This document shows, one piece after another, positions 1-12,496 of a stretch of 64,000 nt of DNA. Every line of letters begins with the position of its first letter. Within the stretch, counting starts at the first letter, position 1. This DNA is from Ailurus styani (lineage: Eukaryota > Chordata > Mammalia > Carnivora > Ailuridae): NCBI GenBank assembly GCA_002007465.1, contig LNAC01000376.1:270459-334458 (forward strand), given 5' to 3'. A program made the translations under genes and the position numbers. The notes below the pieces were generated by a model that was given only the letters and a program-made list of their open reading frames with translations, ran no database searches and was not told the origin of the DNA.

Positions 1-115
1 CGGGCTCCCTGCTCAGCGGGGAGCCTGCTTCCTCCTCTTTCTCTGCCTGCCTCTCTGCCTACTTGTGATCTATCTCCATCAAATAAATAAATAAAATCTT
101 AAAAAAAAAAAAAGA
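1..115 (+). mobile_element. Carnivore SINE, truncated by the window start
   Basis: Only the 3' part is present: 'ctgctcagcggggagcctgc', CT-rich body, AATAAAATCTT and an A tail. Confidence 0.9.
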
Positions 116-347
116 AGTGTCCCCAAAGATATGTGTTTTCAATTGAATGCTTCTTGAGAGGAGAGTTTCCCAGTAAAAAGGCAATGAATGTACTTAAATT
201 AAGATCGTCATTCCTCTTTCCTTACATGCCATTCCTGTGTGATAAATGATACATTTTCTTCCAAAATTTTTCCTAATCTGGTTTAAATATGGAGCCTAAA
301 CAACTAAACTATAGTTACCTTTTCTTTTCAAAAGCATACTTTTTATT

Positions 348-548
348 TATTTTTTTTAAAGATTTTATTTATTTATTTGACACAGAAAGAGATCAGATCA
401 CAAGTAGGCAGAGAGGCAGGCAGAGAGAGAGGAGGAAGCAGGCTCCCCACTGAGCAGGGAGCCCGATGCGGGCCTCGATCCCAGGATGCTGAGATCATGA
501 CCTGAGCCGAAGGCAGAGGCTTTAACCCACTGAGCCACCCAGGCGCCC
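348..548 (-). mobile_element. Carnivore SINE with target-site duplication
   Basis: Complete reverse-orientation copy from the A-tail side (AAAGATTTTATTTATT) to the head CCACCCAGGCGCCC. AAAAGCATACTTTTTA occurs on both sides (about 329-345 and 549-564). Confidence 0.95.
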
Positions 549-579
549 AAAAGCATACTTTTTAAAAGAGAATCAGCAA

Positions 580-775
580 GGGGCGCCTGGGTGGTTCAGT
601 CAGTTAAGTGTCTGACTCTTGATTCCGACTTGGGTCACAATCTCAGGATCCTGGGTTGAGTTCCATGTCAGGCTCCCTCCACAGTGGTGAATCTGTCTTC
701 CTGTCCCTCTGCCCCTCATGTTCTCTCTGTCTCTCGAGTAAATAAATCTTAAAAAATAAATTTAATTTAAAAAAA
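580..775 (+). mobile_element. Carnivore SINE, diverged
   Basis: Head GGGGCGCCTGGGTGGTTCAG, tail AATAAATCTT plus A-run; internal changes suggest an older copy. Confidence 0.9.
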
Positions 776-1588
776 GTATCTGCAAATGAAAGATTCTAAT
801 CCCATTGAGAATAGAGAATGCCCTCATTCAACATCTATTTTTGTGCTAGAGAGAATAATCCTTTATTATCTATCATGATTCTGTGTACTATCTGGGCTCA
901 GCTGGGTGGTTTTTCTGCTCTAGGTGATATTGACTAAGGTCACTCATTCAACTCAACTGGGTCGCTCGTTCAGTAGCTACAATCAGCTAGGAGCTCTACT
1001 GGGGCCGAAATATCCAAGATGGTTTCATTCACATTTCTGGAAGTTGGTGTTGGTCAGCTAGAGTGCATAGTTCTCCTCCACATGGTTTCTCATCTGCTGG
1101 CAAGTTCGATTGGCTTTCTTAAAGCTTGGCAGCTGGGTTCCAAAAAGGAAATCCCCACTTTTATGCAAATGCTTATCAAGTCTGTGCATCATGTTTGCTG
1201 ATGTCCTGTTGGCCATACAAGTCACATGGCCCTAGACCAGTCTCCTCTGCACCTGTGAAGACATAGAAGTGACTTGTGATGGATATAGGTGGTTGAACCT
1301 AGACTGGGTAGGGTTGGAAATCATTGCAAGGAGATGGAAATGTGTGTAAGATCATGGATGGGTTTCGTCTGTTTATCAAAGGAAATGTTACTATTTCATA
1401 ACAATGTTATTAATATGGGTAGTCTTAACACAATGTACTCCAAAGAACAAGTTTATATTTTGAAATGGTTTCTACAGCTAAGACTCTGTGTGTACTGCCC
1501 TACTTGTGACAGTGGTATGTGTTTATTTTGTATCTAGCAGCAAAGCCTAGAATAAAACCTTAAAACAATGAAAGAAATATGGGAGGGT

Positions 1589-1790
1589 GGGCGCCTGGGT
1601 GGCTCAGTGGGTTAAAGCCTCTGCTTTCGGCTCAGGTCATGATCTCAGGGTCCTGGGATCGAGGCCCGCATCGGGCTCTCTGCTCAGCAGGGAGCCTGCT
1701 TCCCCCTGTCTCTCTGCCTGCCTCTCTACCTCCTTGTGATCTCTCTCCCTCTGTGAAATAAATAAATAAAATCTTAAAAAAAAAAGAAAA
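1589..1790 (+). mobile_element. Young carnivore SINE with target-site duplication
   Basis: Head GGGCGCCTGGGTGGCTCAGT, 'gggttaaagcctctgctttc' segment, A tail. AAGAAATATGGGAGGGT flanks it on both sides. Confidence 0.95.
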
Positions 1791-1844
1791 AAGAAATATG
1801 GGAGGGTACAGCACAATGACATTATTACCAGGAGGTATGATTCC

Positions 1845-1975
1845 ACTGATTATTTATTCATTCACTCATTCAATAGTACCTTATGGAACATCCAGCCCCT
1901 AGTGCTAAAACAGTGATCAGGACAAAATCCCTGGCATCAAAGAGCCTAGGTCATTGCATTCTGAGGGGTCAGGGT
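1845..1975 (-). mobile_element. L2 fragment
   Basis: 'ttcattcactcattcaatag' followed by 'tccctggcatcaaagagcct' is the reverse-complement L2 tail pattern. Confidence 0.65.
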
Positions 1976-2214
1976 AGGGAGAAGGTGACAGGAATCTACA
2001 TCTCTAACAAGCACCTTACGTGAATTGGACAGATTAATGGTTGAGAACCTCTGCCTTAAGTCTTTTTCTACCAATATTCTAAGTGTATTATTTATTAGCA
2101 AAGAACTAAGATTTGGGAGAAAAGGGTACTAACAGAAGATAAAAGACAGATTTCTCTTAATACAGTTTTGTCAAATCCTAGAAAAATGGAAACTCTAGCA
2201 TACCCATAGTCCTA

Positions 2215-2380
2215 TGGTTCTCAAAGTGTGGTCTCTGTATCAGCAGTATCAGCATTACCTGGGAATTTGTTAGAAATGCAAATTATCAGACCTCACCTAC
2301 TATATCAGAAATTCTGGGGTTGGGGTCCAGCAACCTGGGTTTTAGCAAGCCTAATAGGTGGTTCTGATATGGGTAGAATT
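2215..2380 (+). mobile_element. MER5-type hAT DNA transposon relic
   Basis: 'tggttctcaaagtgtggtct', 'gcattacctgggaatttgtt' and 'cagaaattctggggttgggg' are the signature order of MER5A/B elements. Confidence 0.85.
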
Positions 2381-2555
2381 AGTAAATCATTACCATATCC
2401 TAATTCTGTTACAGTTGCAACATTGCATAGAGTGATACATAATTTTAGGTAGCTACACTGAGATTATTAACATGCATGTGAGTGTATTTTCTAATTTGTA
2501 TGGGGGGAGAGGAAGGCTCCTAATTTGACTTTCTTAATCAAATATCTTTAAATTC

Positions 2556-2757
2556 TTTTTTTTTAATATTTTATTTGTTTATTTGACAGAGAAAGAATGA
2601 GCACAAGTAGGCAGAGTGGCAGGCAGAGGGAGAGGGAGAGGGAGAAGCAGGCTTTCTGCTGAGCGGGGAGCCCGATGTGGGGCTCGATCCCAGGACCCTG
2701 GGATCATGACCTGAGCCGAAGGCAGCCACCCAACCGACTGAGACACCCAGGTGCCCC
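2556..2757 (-). mobile_element. Carnivore SINE
   Basis: Reverse copy ending ACACCCAGGTGCCCC; GAGGGAGAG-rich body. Confidence 0.92.
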
Positions 2758-3384
2758 AAGTATCGTTAAATTCTCAATCTGTCTTTAACTACCTCTACTA
2801 TCTTGGGCAAATCACCTCTTTTAGCTGCCTAAATCATCCCAGACCAATAAAATAAAGGTGTGTCTGAGCTATTTATTGTAACCCTTTCCATCACTAACTT
2901 TCCCTCTTACACTTTCCAGACCCATGTCAATCCCCACCCAAGTAATGGTTGCTAGAATAGTAAGAAGAGATAAGGAAAGGCTAGATTCCCAAATAGAATA
3001 GAAAAAATAGGGCAAATATGGGAAGGCCAAGAAGCATTACTGGACCTCCCCCCTCCATGGGAAAAAAAAAAAAGATTCTCAATGGAAATGTTGTCTTTCT
3101 GCTTATATAAATTAACAGCAGGAAACACCAGAGGAGGAATCATTGAAATACCTAGAGACTTTCTGGTGGGAGCTGACTTTGATTTCTTGTTCTACTGGTC
3201 AGAAATCATCACAATGAACTTCAGACAACTCATGCTACTTAAATCATGTGCCTGAAGTGCCTCGGTGTTCACCTCTGGGTTGCTTTGGTGGAAACAGATT
3301 AGCCAGTGAAAGAGCATCTTGCCTTTCATGATTAACCCTGCTGCTTGTAGAGCACATTCACACGTCCTCGCATCCAAGTCAACG

Positions 3385-3535
3385 ACATTTGCCCTATTTG
3401 ACAGATGAGCAGAAGGAAGCCAGGGGAGAAAATCAGTTACTCAAGGTCAGGTAGATCACATGCTGAACTCAGGGCCAAGATCAGACCAAGATCCTTAGCT
3501 TTCCAAACCAGTGTTTCCTCCACTGCTGTACTTTC
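3385..3535 (-). mobile_element. MIR SINE
   Basis: 'ttgacagatgagcagaagga' to 'actcaaggtcaggtagatca' matches the MIR core in reverse. Confidence 0.65.
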
Positions 3536-3654
3536 AGACCTGGAATGGGTGGCAGGGCAAGCAAGGTGGACGAGCGTCCTACCTTCTTCCTTTTTATTTA
3601 TTTTCCTGGCTTCCCTTCCCTGAGACTGCTCTAAAAGGGCAACAGGCCTAATGT

Positions 3655-3780
3655 CAAGAGCTGGAAATTCTAGTTCTGGTTCTGCCACAGAAGGCTGGCT
3701 GGTCTCAGACAAGTCACTTATGCTCTCTGGGCCTCACGGGCCCCATTGTTACTCTGCCGCAGTAATAGTATGAAAAAGGA
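3655..3780 (+). mobile_element. MIR SINE
   Basis: 'agttctggttctgccacag' and 'cagacaagtcacttatgctc' then 'tctgggcctcacgg' match the MIR core. Confidence 0.7.
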
Positions 3781-4347
3781 AATTGGAGTATCTATTTTTA
3801 CATTTATATAAATTTGAGCTTTCAGACTGAAGCTAGGGTTTGAAGGGTTGAGAAAGAATAGGCAGATGGGAGTAATTCCAACTTCATGAGAGGAAATAGG
3901 ACTAGGAGGCTCAGAGTAAATATTTAAGGTGTGGAGATTAGATAAGGCGAGCTAGACTCTTCTGTTTAAGACCCTTGCCTTTGCCCTTCCCTGATCTCCA
4001 AGAGGGACTTTAGATATGTGTGACTCCTGAAACCATAACTCATCTTTTGGCCTCTCATTTTTGTTTTGCTGGGAGGAATTGGGATGTGAAATACAGGCTA
4101 TTGTGGGAACCACAGGATCAATATATTTAAGAACCTCTCATGTACATGTAGCCCCACTTATTCTGTAATGTTAGAATTCTGATGTCCTCTTAGAATCTGA
4201 GAGTCAAAAGTATGTAAGAGTTGGAACATGGTCACTTTTTTTTTAATGGATTGATGTTGTAGGTTCAGTGGCTTTCTTTTTTACTACCTTCTAGAATCAA
4301 GGAAATCCTTATCTATATCATTTAAGTAATGCCTTTCGTGGTGTTTA

Positions 4348-4550
4348 TTTTTTTTTAAAGATTTTATTTATTTACTTGACACAGAGAGAGAGATTACAAG
4401 TAGGCAGAGAGGCAGGCAGAGAGACAGGGAGAGGAGGAAGCAGGCTCCCTGCTGAGCAGAGAGCCCGATGCGGGCCTCGATCCCAGGACGTTGAGATCAT
4501 GACCTGAGCCGAAAGCAGAGGCTTTAACCCACTGAGCCACCCAGGCGCCC
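4348..4550 (-). mobile_element. Carnivore SINE
   Basis: Reverse copy, near-consensus, ending GAGCCACCCAGGCGCCC. Confidence 0.95.
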
Positions 4551-5037
4551 TTGCATGGTGTTTAGAATCACATTAGCCTACGTCCTGTACATTTGCCGGA
4601 ATGCCTGTCTGTGTCTTCTTCCAGGAAATTCAGAAATACTGATTCATCTGCCCTCCTCTCCCAAGCAGGCCAGTTTATCAGTAGTTATTAAGTCTAGCAT
4701 TTCTATAAGCAGGCCTCATGGGGAACACCAGAATCTGATATCTACACAATGTATAGAAAATTTTCTTCCTGAGCAAGTGTGGTTAAGCTATAAACACAGA
4801 GATGGACAAGAGTGTAGTGTAGACTAAGGGCTAGAGGGGAAAAAATAGAAATGATGTTCCAGAACCCAGATTACGGAAAAGAATGGAAGGAAATGAAAGA
4901 GTGGCAATAGTAGAGTCCTTTTGAAATTGACAGATAGCATGGTGGTTCACGTAATTATTTTAGTGATTTTTAATCAGCATCTTTTAAAAATTGGGGAATT
5001 GTATACAATTTCTGGACACAAGAGACTCCCTTTTGAA

Positions 5038-5455
5038 GCTCCATTTTTCTGTCCAACTAAGGAATTATCGAACTGGACCAGAGGCAGCAATTCTTTTGCA
5101 AGCAATTTCTCATAAAATTTCAACATAACAAGTGGCATTCAGATTATATGAGGCCAGTAAAGTGAATTAATACATACCAAGGACAGGTGTGTGTTTGACA
5201 GCACCAATAAAATAATCAATAGTGTAGAAATCAGAAGCAGCTCCACCAGTCAGCACCAAATTCCCTGGTTTTTTTTTCCTTTCTTTCTCTAAATCATGTA
5301 ATTACCACTTGCTTCTTTCTCATAAAACCCCCTTGCTTTCCCCACATGAGCAGGACACTTTTCCCACTCCTCTGGAATCTGTGCACCCGAATTGCAATTC
5401 TGAGATCACAAAGGCCTGTCCTCTTTTTCAGTTTTGCCTCCTTTTCTCAGTTGAC
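5038..5455 (+). mobile_element. LTR-like segment, upstream copy (old endogenous retrovirus)
   Basis: Aligns along about 420 bases with 12497-12903 in the same orientation, with many substitutions. Shared blocks include 'gctccatttttct', 'gtgaattaatacatacca', 'aaatcatgtaat' and 'gaattgcaattctgag'. A TATA-like CATAAAACCCC precedes the region where the other copy has AATAAA. The outer edge is uncertain; the true LTR may start further left. Confidence 0.7.
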
Positions 5456-5603
5456 ATAAATGCTGTGAGAACAGCATGGGATCTGAAGGGATGCACCACT
5501 CTGACTCGGGATTCAAACATGGTACCTGCCTGAGCAGGCAGCTCCCGCTTCTGCTGGTGAGTTCTCTTAGTTCTAAACTTCCCTGTTTCTGTCATTTTCT
5601 TTA

Positions 5604-5695
5604 TAAGTAAGCTCTGTGCCCAACATGGGACTCCAACTCACAACCCCAAGATCAAGAGTCACATCCTGTACCGACTGAGCCAGCCAGGAGCTCCC
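5604..5695 (-). mobile_element. Short tRNA-like carnivore SINE (old type)
   Basis: Only the tRNA-related part ('caagatcaagagtcacatcc' then 'gactgagccagccaggagc'), without the CT-rich body. Lies inside the proviral remnant. Confidence 0.75.
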
Positions 5696-6242
5696 CACAC
5701 CCAAACTTCCTCTTTTTGGTTGAGACTCAGGCCCCAGTTTGGGGTGTCTTTCCCATGTGGGGTTAGTCTGTCTCTCTGTCTGTCTGAACTATATAGCTAC
5801 TCTCTTCTGTCTGGTGATAACTCACTGGGGTCTTTGGTTTGGAAAATTGCTGCGGGAGAGCAGCCCCTGTCTAGCACCACAGCTGGGTGTATGTTATGGG
5901 GCCATTTCTTGTAAGTTTCTGTCTTGTTGGATCAATCCTGCTTGCGTGACAGTGGTCACTCCGGGCATCTTTTGAGATTCCAAAATTAGTTTATTTGCAT
6001 GGACAACTGGAAAGAGAAAAGAGAACCAAGCAGCTTGAGTAGAAAGCATAGTTCACTTAGTACTTAGAGGCCACTGAGAAATCATTCCAAACTTGCTTCC
6101 TTACACAAAAATAAATTCTCTAAAGCCAACTCCGACCTCCCTCAGAGATGATCTAAACCAAAAAATCTTCTGAGAAACTGCTACATCTTTTGGTCTTCCT
6201 CTACCTTCTCCCTCCTGCTTTTCACCTGTGTACCCCAGGATC

Positions 6243-6455
6243 TTCTTAAAGATTTATTGATTTATTTATTTTGAGAGAGAGAGAGCAAGCAGGAGTGTGA
6301 GAGGCAGAGGGAAAGAATCTCAAGAAGACTCCCCACTGAGCACAGAGCCTGACACAAAGCTTGATGGGGGGCTGGATCTCAGGACCCCGAGATCACGACC
6401 TGAGATGAAACCAAGAGTCAGACATTTACCCAACTGCACCAACCAGGATCTCCTG
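6243..6455 (-). mobile_element. Carnivore SINE, diverged
   Basis: Reverse copy with AAAGATTTATTGATTTATTT start and a changed head 'accaaccaggatctcctg'. Confidence 0.8.
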
Positions 6456-7204
6456 TATATCCTAGTTTTACAGAACTTCCATTCTATAATATCAACCTGG
6501 AGGTTCCTCTGGACCCTCCAGTCACCCAAACTCCTCCTAAATTTAAACCTAATGAAGGAGGTTCTAAGACTTCATCAGTCATTTATACTCCTTGGACCAA
6601 AGCAGGATTGTGAGCTGCTACAAAGAACCTTCCCAATGCCCTTGAAGATCCCTCAAGGGTTTGCTAAGGAATTCATTTTAGTTATTCAGACCTCTAACCT
6701 AGTAATTCTGACTTTTATCAACTTATACATATGCTTGTAAGTGAGGGGAATATAAGGGGATGAATGGGAAAAGTAGGCTGGACAAAGCCTTTTGATGATT
6801 TTTCTAAGTGAAAAGCTATGGGTAAAACAAAAGCTTTTAAGCTAGCTAAAAGTTTACATAAAACTATCCCTTAGATTTTTCAAAAGACTATAGATTGGAG
6901 AAGCAAATCAACAACGTACTCAGTGGCCAAATGAATCTGGTGTTTGATTATTATATGTTAGAGAAAAATTTTAAACAATACTTTGGTATTGACAAAAGTA
7001 TTGTGAAAACCCTTTCCAAAAAAATTTAACTCCACCTAAAAGACAAAGTTGGCCCAGGCAGCCTAAGAGCACTCTCCCCTCTAAGGACACAAACAAATGC
7101 TCAAATAACAGAATAGGGCGGCTTCGAGGACAAGGGGGCATCTTTCCTTACTTCTACCCAGTACCTTAGGGGAAATAGACGTTATTGGGAATGGGGTGAG
7201 ATGA

Positions 7205-7445
7205 GGTCTCTTTTTTTTTTTTGAGTGAAATTGGCACACAGTGTTACAGGTGTCCAACCCAGTGACTGAACAAGTTTATACATGATGCTGTGTTCACCAC
7301 ACGTGTAGTCCCCATCTGTCACCATGAAACTCTAATACGATACCACTGGATGTATTCCATATACTGTGCCTTTTAGTCCAGTGACTTATTCATTCCATAC
7401 CTGGAAGTCTGTATCTCCCACTCCCCTTCACCCTAAAGACATGGG
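7205..7445 (+). mobile_element. L1 fragment
   Basis: Carnivore L1-type sequence beginning 'gagtgaaattggcacacagt', with a T-rich left edge. It is a common interspersed segment in carnivore genomes as I recall it. Orientation and subfamily uncertain. Confidence 0.45.
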
Positions 7446-8303
7446 AGCAACACTGCCAGTGTTAAGCCCCACCAACCTTCCTTTCCCCCTTCTTCGGAAT
7501 ACAGAAACACTGTGGGTGATCGGAGTATCTCATACCCCATAACAGTTTTTAAATTCTTACCGATCCGTTTTCAGCTGGGGCCCTTACAAGGCACTCATCA
7601 ATTCCTTCTCCTCCCTACAGGCCCTATTCACCTGGCAAGAATGTTTAAAAAGCAGCTCTGTAGTCAAAAGTTGGCCAGATTAAAGCTGATATTCAGCACC
7701 TGACAGGAATTTTTTTAAGGCCTTTCCCCTAAATTAATTAGAACTACATACCCAGAGGGAAAGAAGCAAACTGAGGATAATGGAGCCAGAAGGGTAGATC
7801 AACCCATGATATCCTTTAAGTTGCAAGGCAATTCCTTAAGGGATTAAAAGCTACGGTCTTTATCCTAGAGATCTTGGCAAAACTAGAAATAAAGCCCCAG
7901 AAACAACTGAAAATCCTTCAACCTCTCCTTTTCACCAATCCCAAAACATCCACTATTTACCTCAAAAGTCTTATAATGTCTCTGGGATCTCATATGTAGA
8001 TCAGCCTCTATTCCTAAAACTTGGTGGGGGTGGGGGTGGGGGGTGAGTTTTTTAAAATTACAAACTGGCTCTAGAAGCACCCTTGCTCAAAATGTAGCCC
8101 ACAGCCTCCATAACGTTACTTGTCAAGGGTAGATACAAATGTTAAGTGCCTTCTCCACAAATATTAGTAGAAAAAGTTCAAGCTGAGCAGGAAACCTTAA
8201 CTGATTCCATCTGCCAGTAAAACACTTCGGATCCAACTGTTCTTTTATAAACTAGAGAGTTCTGAATTATCCTATTTGTTTCATGGCTAAAAAATTTATT
8301 CTT

Positions 8304-8410
8304 TTTTTTAAGATTTTATTTTTAAGTAACCTCTACCCCCAATGTGGGGCTCAAACTCACAATCTCAAGATCAAGAGTCCCACACTCTTCTGATGGAGAC
8401 AGCCAGGCTA
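8304..8410 (-). mobile_element. Short tRNA-like carnivore SINE (old type)
   Basis: 'aagattttatttttaagtaa' and 'tcaagatcaagagtcccaca'. Confidence 0.75.
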
Positions 8411-8884
8411 AAAAATTTTAAACCATAGCTTTAACGTTATCAGTTGTGTCTTTTTGTTCATAGGTGTTATATATGTGTGGTATTTACTACCTCTGAACCG
8501 TATAGCCAAATTTAATTTATAAAAGAGCTCTGTTTAACTGGCTTAAAGAAAATTAGTGCTTATATAAAGTAAATTCTCAGAGATATAATAGAAATGAACC
8601 CAAATATGTTTCAAATTCCTGTGATCTAAGATTAATCCTTAATATATAAAAGCTAATTGAAGTTGGTTGGCTTAATTAAAAAAGGGATGTTTTTAGAGTT
8701 GCCAGCATTAAATATAAAACTTTTATTCTACCTAGGTTTGCCAAAAGTCAGATTAGCTCATGTTATCTCTGTTACAGAATTTGTCAGCAAGGAATATACC
8801 CTAAAGGTGATGGCTAGCTGTTTAGCGTCTTGCAAAATTTTCATGACTAATCTAAAGATAATTATTAAGAACAAGTGAATTAAA

Positions 8885-9000
8885 TAGATGTATGGGTGTT
8901 GTGCTTAACTAATGAATCCTTGAACACTACATCAAGAGCTAATTATGTACTATACAATGGCTAACTGAACATAATAAAAAATATTTAAAAAAATAAATAG
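8885..9000 (+). mobile_element. L1 3' end fragment
   Basis: Short segment with 'gaacactacatcaagagcta' and 'ggctaactgaacataataaa', followed by an A-rich tail; the carnivore L1 3' terminus. Confidence 0.6.
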
Positions 9001-9356
9001 ATGTAAGTAAGGTAAAAGTTTGTAAATGAGCTTTCCAGCAATATTTATGTCTACTTAAATAGTTTCCCCAAATCCTTTTTGGTAACTTAAAACCTTAGAG
9101 TTTTGTTAAGTTAAATTACATGATAGATAGTCTTTAAATATCTAGATCATTTCCAAATCAGATAAAATACTGAAACATTAATTACTAAAACAATCTTATT
9201 TACTTTTGATTTCCTGTTACAGAGAAACTAAAGATATTTAGGTCTACTGGTAAACATGTTTTATGCCATACTGAGAAATTTAGTATAAGAAGGCATATGT
9301 TTCTAAAAATTATGAAATGTATTCATAAATTTGCCAGTCTAAAGAATGCTGGTATA

Positions 9357-9600
9357 GGGGCGCCTGGCTGGCCCAGTCATTGGAGCGTGCAATTCTTGAT
9401 CTCGGGGTCGTGCGTTCAAGCCTCACGCTGGGTATAGAGATTGCTTAAAAATAAAATCTTAAAAAAAAAAAAGAGGGGCACCTGGCTGGATCAATTGGTA
9501 GAGCATTTGACTCTTGATCTCAGGGTCATGGGTTCGAGCCCCACATTGGGGGCAGAGATTGCTTTAAAAAATAAAAAAATAAAAAAAATCTTAAAAGAAA
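9357..9600 (+). mobile_element. Two tandem short tRNA-like carnivore SINEs
   Basis: Copies at 9357-9473 and 9475-9600, each with a 'gcctggctgg' or 'acctggctgg' head, a B-box-like 'gggttcgagcc' and an A-rich tail. Confidence 0.85.
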
Positions 9601-9666
9601 AAGTATGCTAGTATAACAGTTCACAATTGCTTACTTCTTAGTTTTCATTAGAAATTAAGGTTTCCA

Positions 9667-9996
9667 GGGGCACCTGGGTGGCTCAGTTAAGTATCTGACT
9701 CTTGATTTCAGCTCAGGTCATGATCTCAGGGTGGTGAGATAGATCCCCATGTCCAGTTCTGCACTGGGTGTGGAACCTACTCAAGATTCTGTCTTTTGGG
9801 GCTCCTGGGTGGCTCAGTCATTAAGTATCTACCTTCGGCTCAGGTCATGATCCCTGGGTCCTGGGATCCAGCCCCGCATCAGGCTCTCTGCTCAGCGGGG
9901 AGCCTGCTTCCTTCTCTCTCTCTCTCTGCCTGCCTCTCTGCCTACGTATGATCTCTCTCTCAAATAAATAAATAAAATCTTTAAAAAAAAAAAAAG
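9667..9996 (+). mobile_element. Two adjacent carnivore SINEs, the first truncated
   Basis: The first (9667-9797) breaks off after 'actcaagattctgtctttt'; the second (9799-9996) is full length with CT-rich body and A tail. Confidence 0.88.
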
Positions 9997-11134
9997 AAAC
10001 GTTCCTGGTTTTCTAATGTTTGCTCTTCCAGATTTTTTTTTTTGCTCTTCTAAGTTTAAGGAAACTTTCCCTCTTAAGCTATCTGTGACTTACAGAAATT
10101 TGATTAAATATTTCTTTATGAACAAATAGGAAACATTTGTGTTTTCCTCCCTACTTGACCCCTCCAGAGTTTAGAAACTCTCAGTGAATATTCCTATTTT
10201 CATGGCAATTATAGTTATTTGCAAAATTTATTAAGAATCTGCTATCTTTGTAACAGAACACCATTGCAAACGTTGATTACCCAGGCTTTGACTGGAATGC
10301 TGTATTTGAGAGAGAAGTGCATAGACTCAGAAATGACCAAATAGCTTTAGGGAACTAAGGTTGACTTTATGGAGCCAATGAAGCCCCTTGGAACAATAAG
10401 CCTGATACCTTCCTTACAGGGTTCCCAGCAGCCTTGCCAGATGAGTAAGGAAGGTCACTTCCTGGCAGGTGCAGGGACCTCAGGATATTTGGGGAGGATT
10501 CACGCAAATCCATAGCTATTAATTACACAAAAGTCTGATGGCAAGTTATTTGCATTGGCTTCCTAGCCTGAGGAAGCTGTTGAAAGGTCAATCTAAAATT
10601 GCTTATGAAAAGTTTCAGTAAAGCAGATTTAAAAGAAGCTATAGAATCAACCACCATTCTTGCTATCCTTTTGAAAAGAATCAGGCCAAGGTGTTGAAAT
10701 TGGACTTCTTTTCTTTTACATATTAGTATTCATTTGGCTATCTTTGGTGGAAATGAGGGAGATTTTAGAGAGTGTTAAAAAAAACCCAAATGAATAAATC
10801 TAAAGATCTAATTGGGTTTATTAAATGATTCGTGAATCAAGCAGCATCCCATCTAGCAAATAGAGGGAAGCTTTGAGAAATTGTACAAAATGGAAGGTGT
10901 TTATAGGAAGAAGGGTGGGGCCTGAAAGTTATTAGTAAAAGAAAAGGATTGTTCTAGGCAGGGTCACTTTCCCTTGGGGGAAGAAGCAGGGGGTCTTATC
11001 ATGCAGATTACTTCATCTTCCTTTGTAAGGGGGGGAATGGAGAGGCCCCATGTGCTAGACTCCTTGGCGCTGATGAAGAAAATTCCTGAGTGACCAGTTA
11101 AGATTACATTTCTGGATTTGCAACGAGGTGGGCT

Positions 11135-11470
11135 GAACTAGAGGGAATTTTGCTAAGTGAAATAAGTCAGTCAAAGAAAGACAGTTATCATATTATCTCA
11201 CTCATATGTGGAATTTAGGGAACAAAACAGCGGATCATAGGGAAAGAGAGGGAGACAAATGGTAAGAGACTCTTAATCATAGGAAACGACCTGAGGGTTG
11301 CTGGAGGGAAGAGGGGTAGGGGGAAGGGAATAACTGGGTGATGGACATTAAGGAGAACAGGTGATAATAATGACCACTGGGTGTTATATAAGACAGATGA
11401 ATCACTGACCCCTACCTCTGAAACTAATAATGCATTATATGTTAATTAATTGAATTTAAATTTAAAAAAT
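11135..11470 (+). mobile_element. L1 3' end
   Basis: Contains 'aagtgaaataagtcagtcaa', 'tatctcactcatatgtggaa' and a final 'ctgacccctacctctgaaac', ending A-rich. These are hallmarks of the 3' end of carnivore L1. Confidence 0.85.
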
Positions 11471-11776
11471 TACATTTCTGGGGGAGATTGAAACTGAAAT
11501 TAAATTAGGGATTAAGTTCCAGTTTGGGAACTTGGCATAAATCACACCATTTTGGGCCTGTGGTTTTCTTTTAAAAAGAGGAAAAAATATTTCAGTAACA
11601 TATGTGTTCGGATATTAGATTCTAGTTCTGATTGAGGGTTGTTGTTTCCCCATAAAACTGGGCTGTATCCTGAATTCTGGTTTCCTCAAATATCTGGCAG
11701 TGACTCTCCAACTAAGATTTCTACTTTTCCTTCCTTCTTTTGACTTGGAATCACTGAGAACTAAAATTGCTGTGCT

Positions 11777-11942
11777 GGGAATGCCTGGGTGGCTCAGTCC
11801 CTTAAGCGTCTGCGTTTGGCTTGGGGTGCTGGGATCCAGCCCTGCATGGGGCTCCCTGTTCAGCGGGGAGTCTGCTTCTCCCTCTGGCCCTCCCCCCATA
11901 TGCTTTCTCTTTCTCTGTAAAATAAATCTTTAAAAAAAATTG
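11777..11942 (+). mobile_element. Carnivore SINE, internally shortened
   Basis: Head GGGAATGCCTGGGTGGCTCA; part of the tRNA-related segment is deleted ('tttggcttggggtgctggga'). Confidence 0.88.
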
Positions 11943-12496
11943 CCGTTTTTCCCAAAGCCCTGCAAACTGAAGCTAGACAACTTGAGATAAACTTCAGAGA
12001 AACTGCCACAACAGCCCATGTTTAGACAGTTTTCGTGCCTTTTGCTGTAATGGCCACTCAGAAAGATCACCAGAGATATTCAGACTGCAAACCAGGTAAA
12101 TTTATCAGATTGTCACTGCCTGCTCTCACTCCCTCTGAAGATGGTATGAGCCTGACACCTAGAAATCTCACTTGGCAGCATTCAAGACCACAGTGGGTTT
12201 ATAATTTGCTCCAACCAATAACATTTGTTTCCTTTGTTTTTGTTTCCATTGAGATGCTTTTTTTTTTATCACATGATTGCTTGCACACTATGGGCCTAAG
12301 TTTGGGAACCCCCTTGCAAGACAGCCTCCTGAAATGAGACACAACTGTTTAACTGAATTTACCTGTTTTCAAAAGACTAGTTCCTGAGATATGGAGCAGA
12401 CCTCTTACTTAAGGTCCAGAACAGAACATTTAAACTCTGGTTGCCAGGGAATAATACTGATCTCTGATATATTTAAAAAAAAATCTCGATCAAAAG

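Larger units (their letters stand above)
5456..12496 (+). mobile_element. Decayed proviral interior between the two LTR-like segments
   Basis: About 7 kb between same-orientation LTR-like segments, the length of a provirus. It is broken by several SINEs and at least three L1 fragments. I see no long open frame and no protein domain I would name with confidence. Blocks around 5.70-5.98 kb (leader-like), 7.05-7.2 kb and 7.5-8.0 kb look like decayed retroviral sequence, but this rests mainly on position. Non-functional. Confidence 0.5.

Noticed and set aside
6297..6740. 147-codon plus-strand frame in the upstream region
   Set aside because: Starts inside an antisense SINE and runs into decayed proviral sequence; no recognised domain.
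9357..9600. tRNA genes suggested by B-box-like GGTTCGAGCC sequences
   Set aside because: They are tRNA-derived SINE copies with A-rich tails, and no full cloverleaf is seen.
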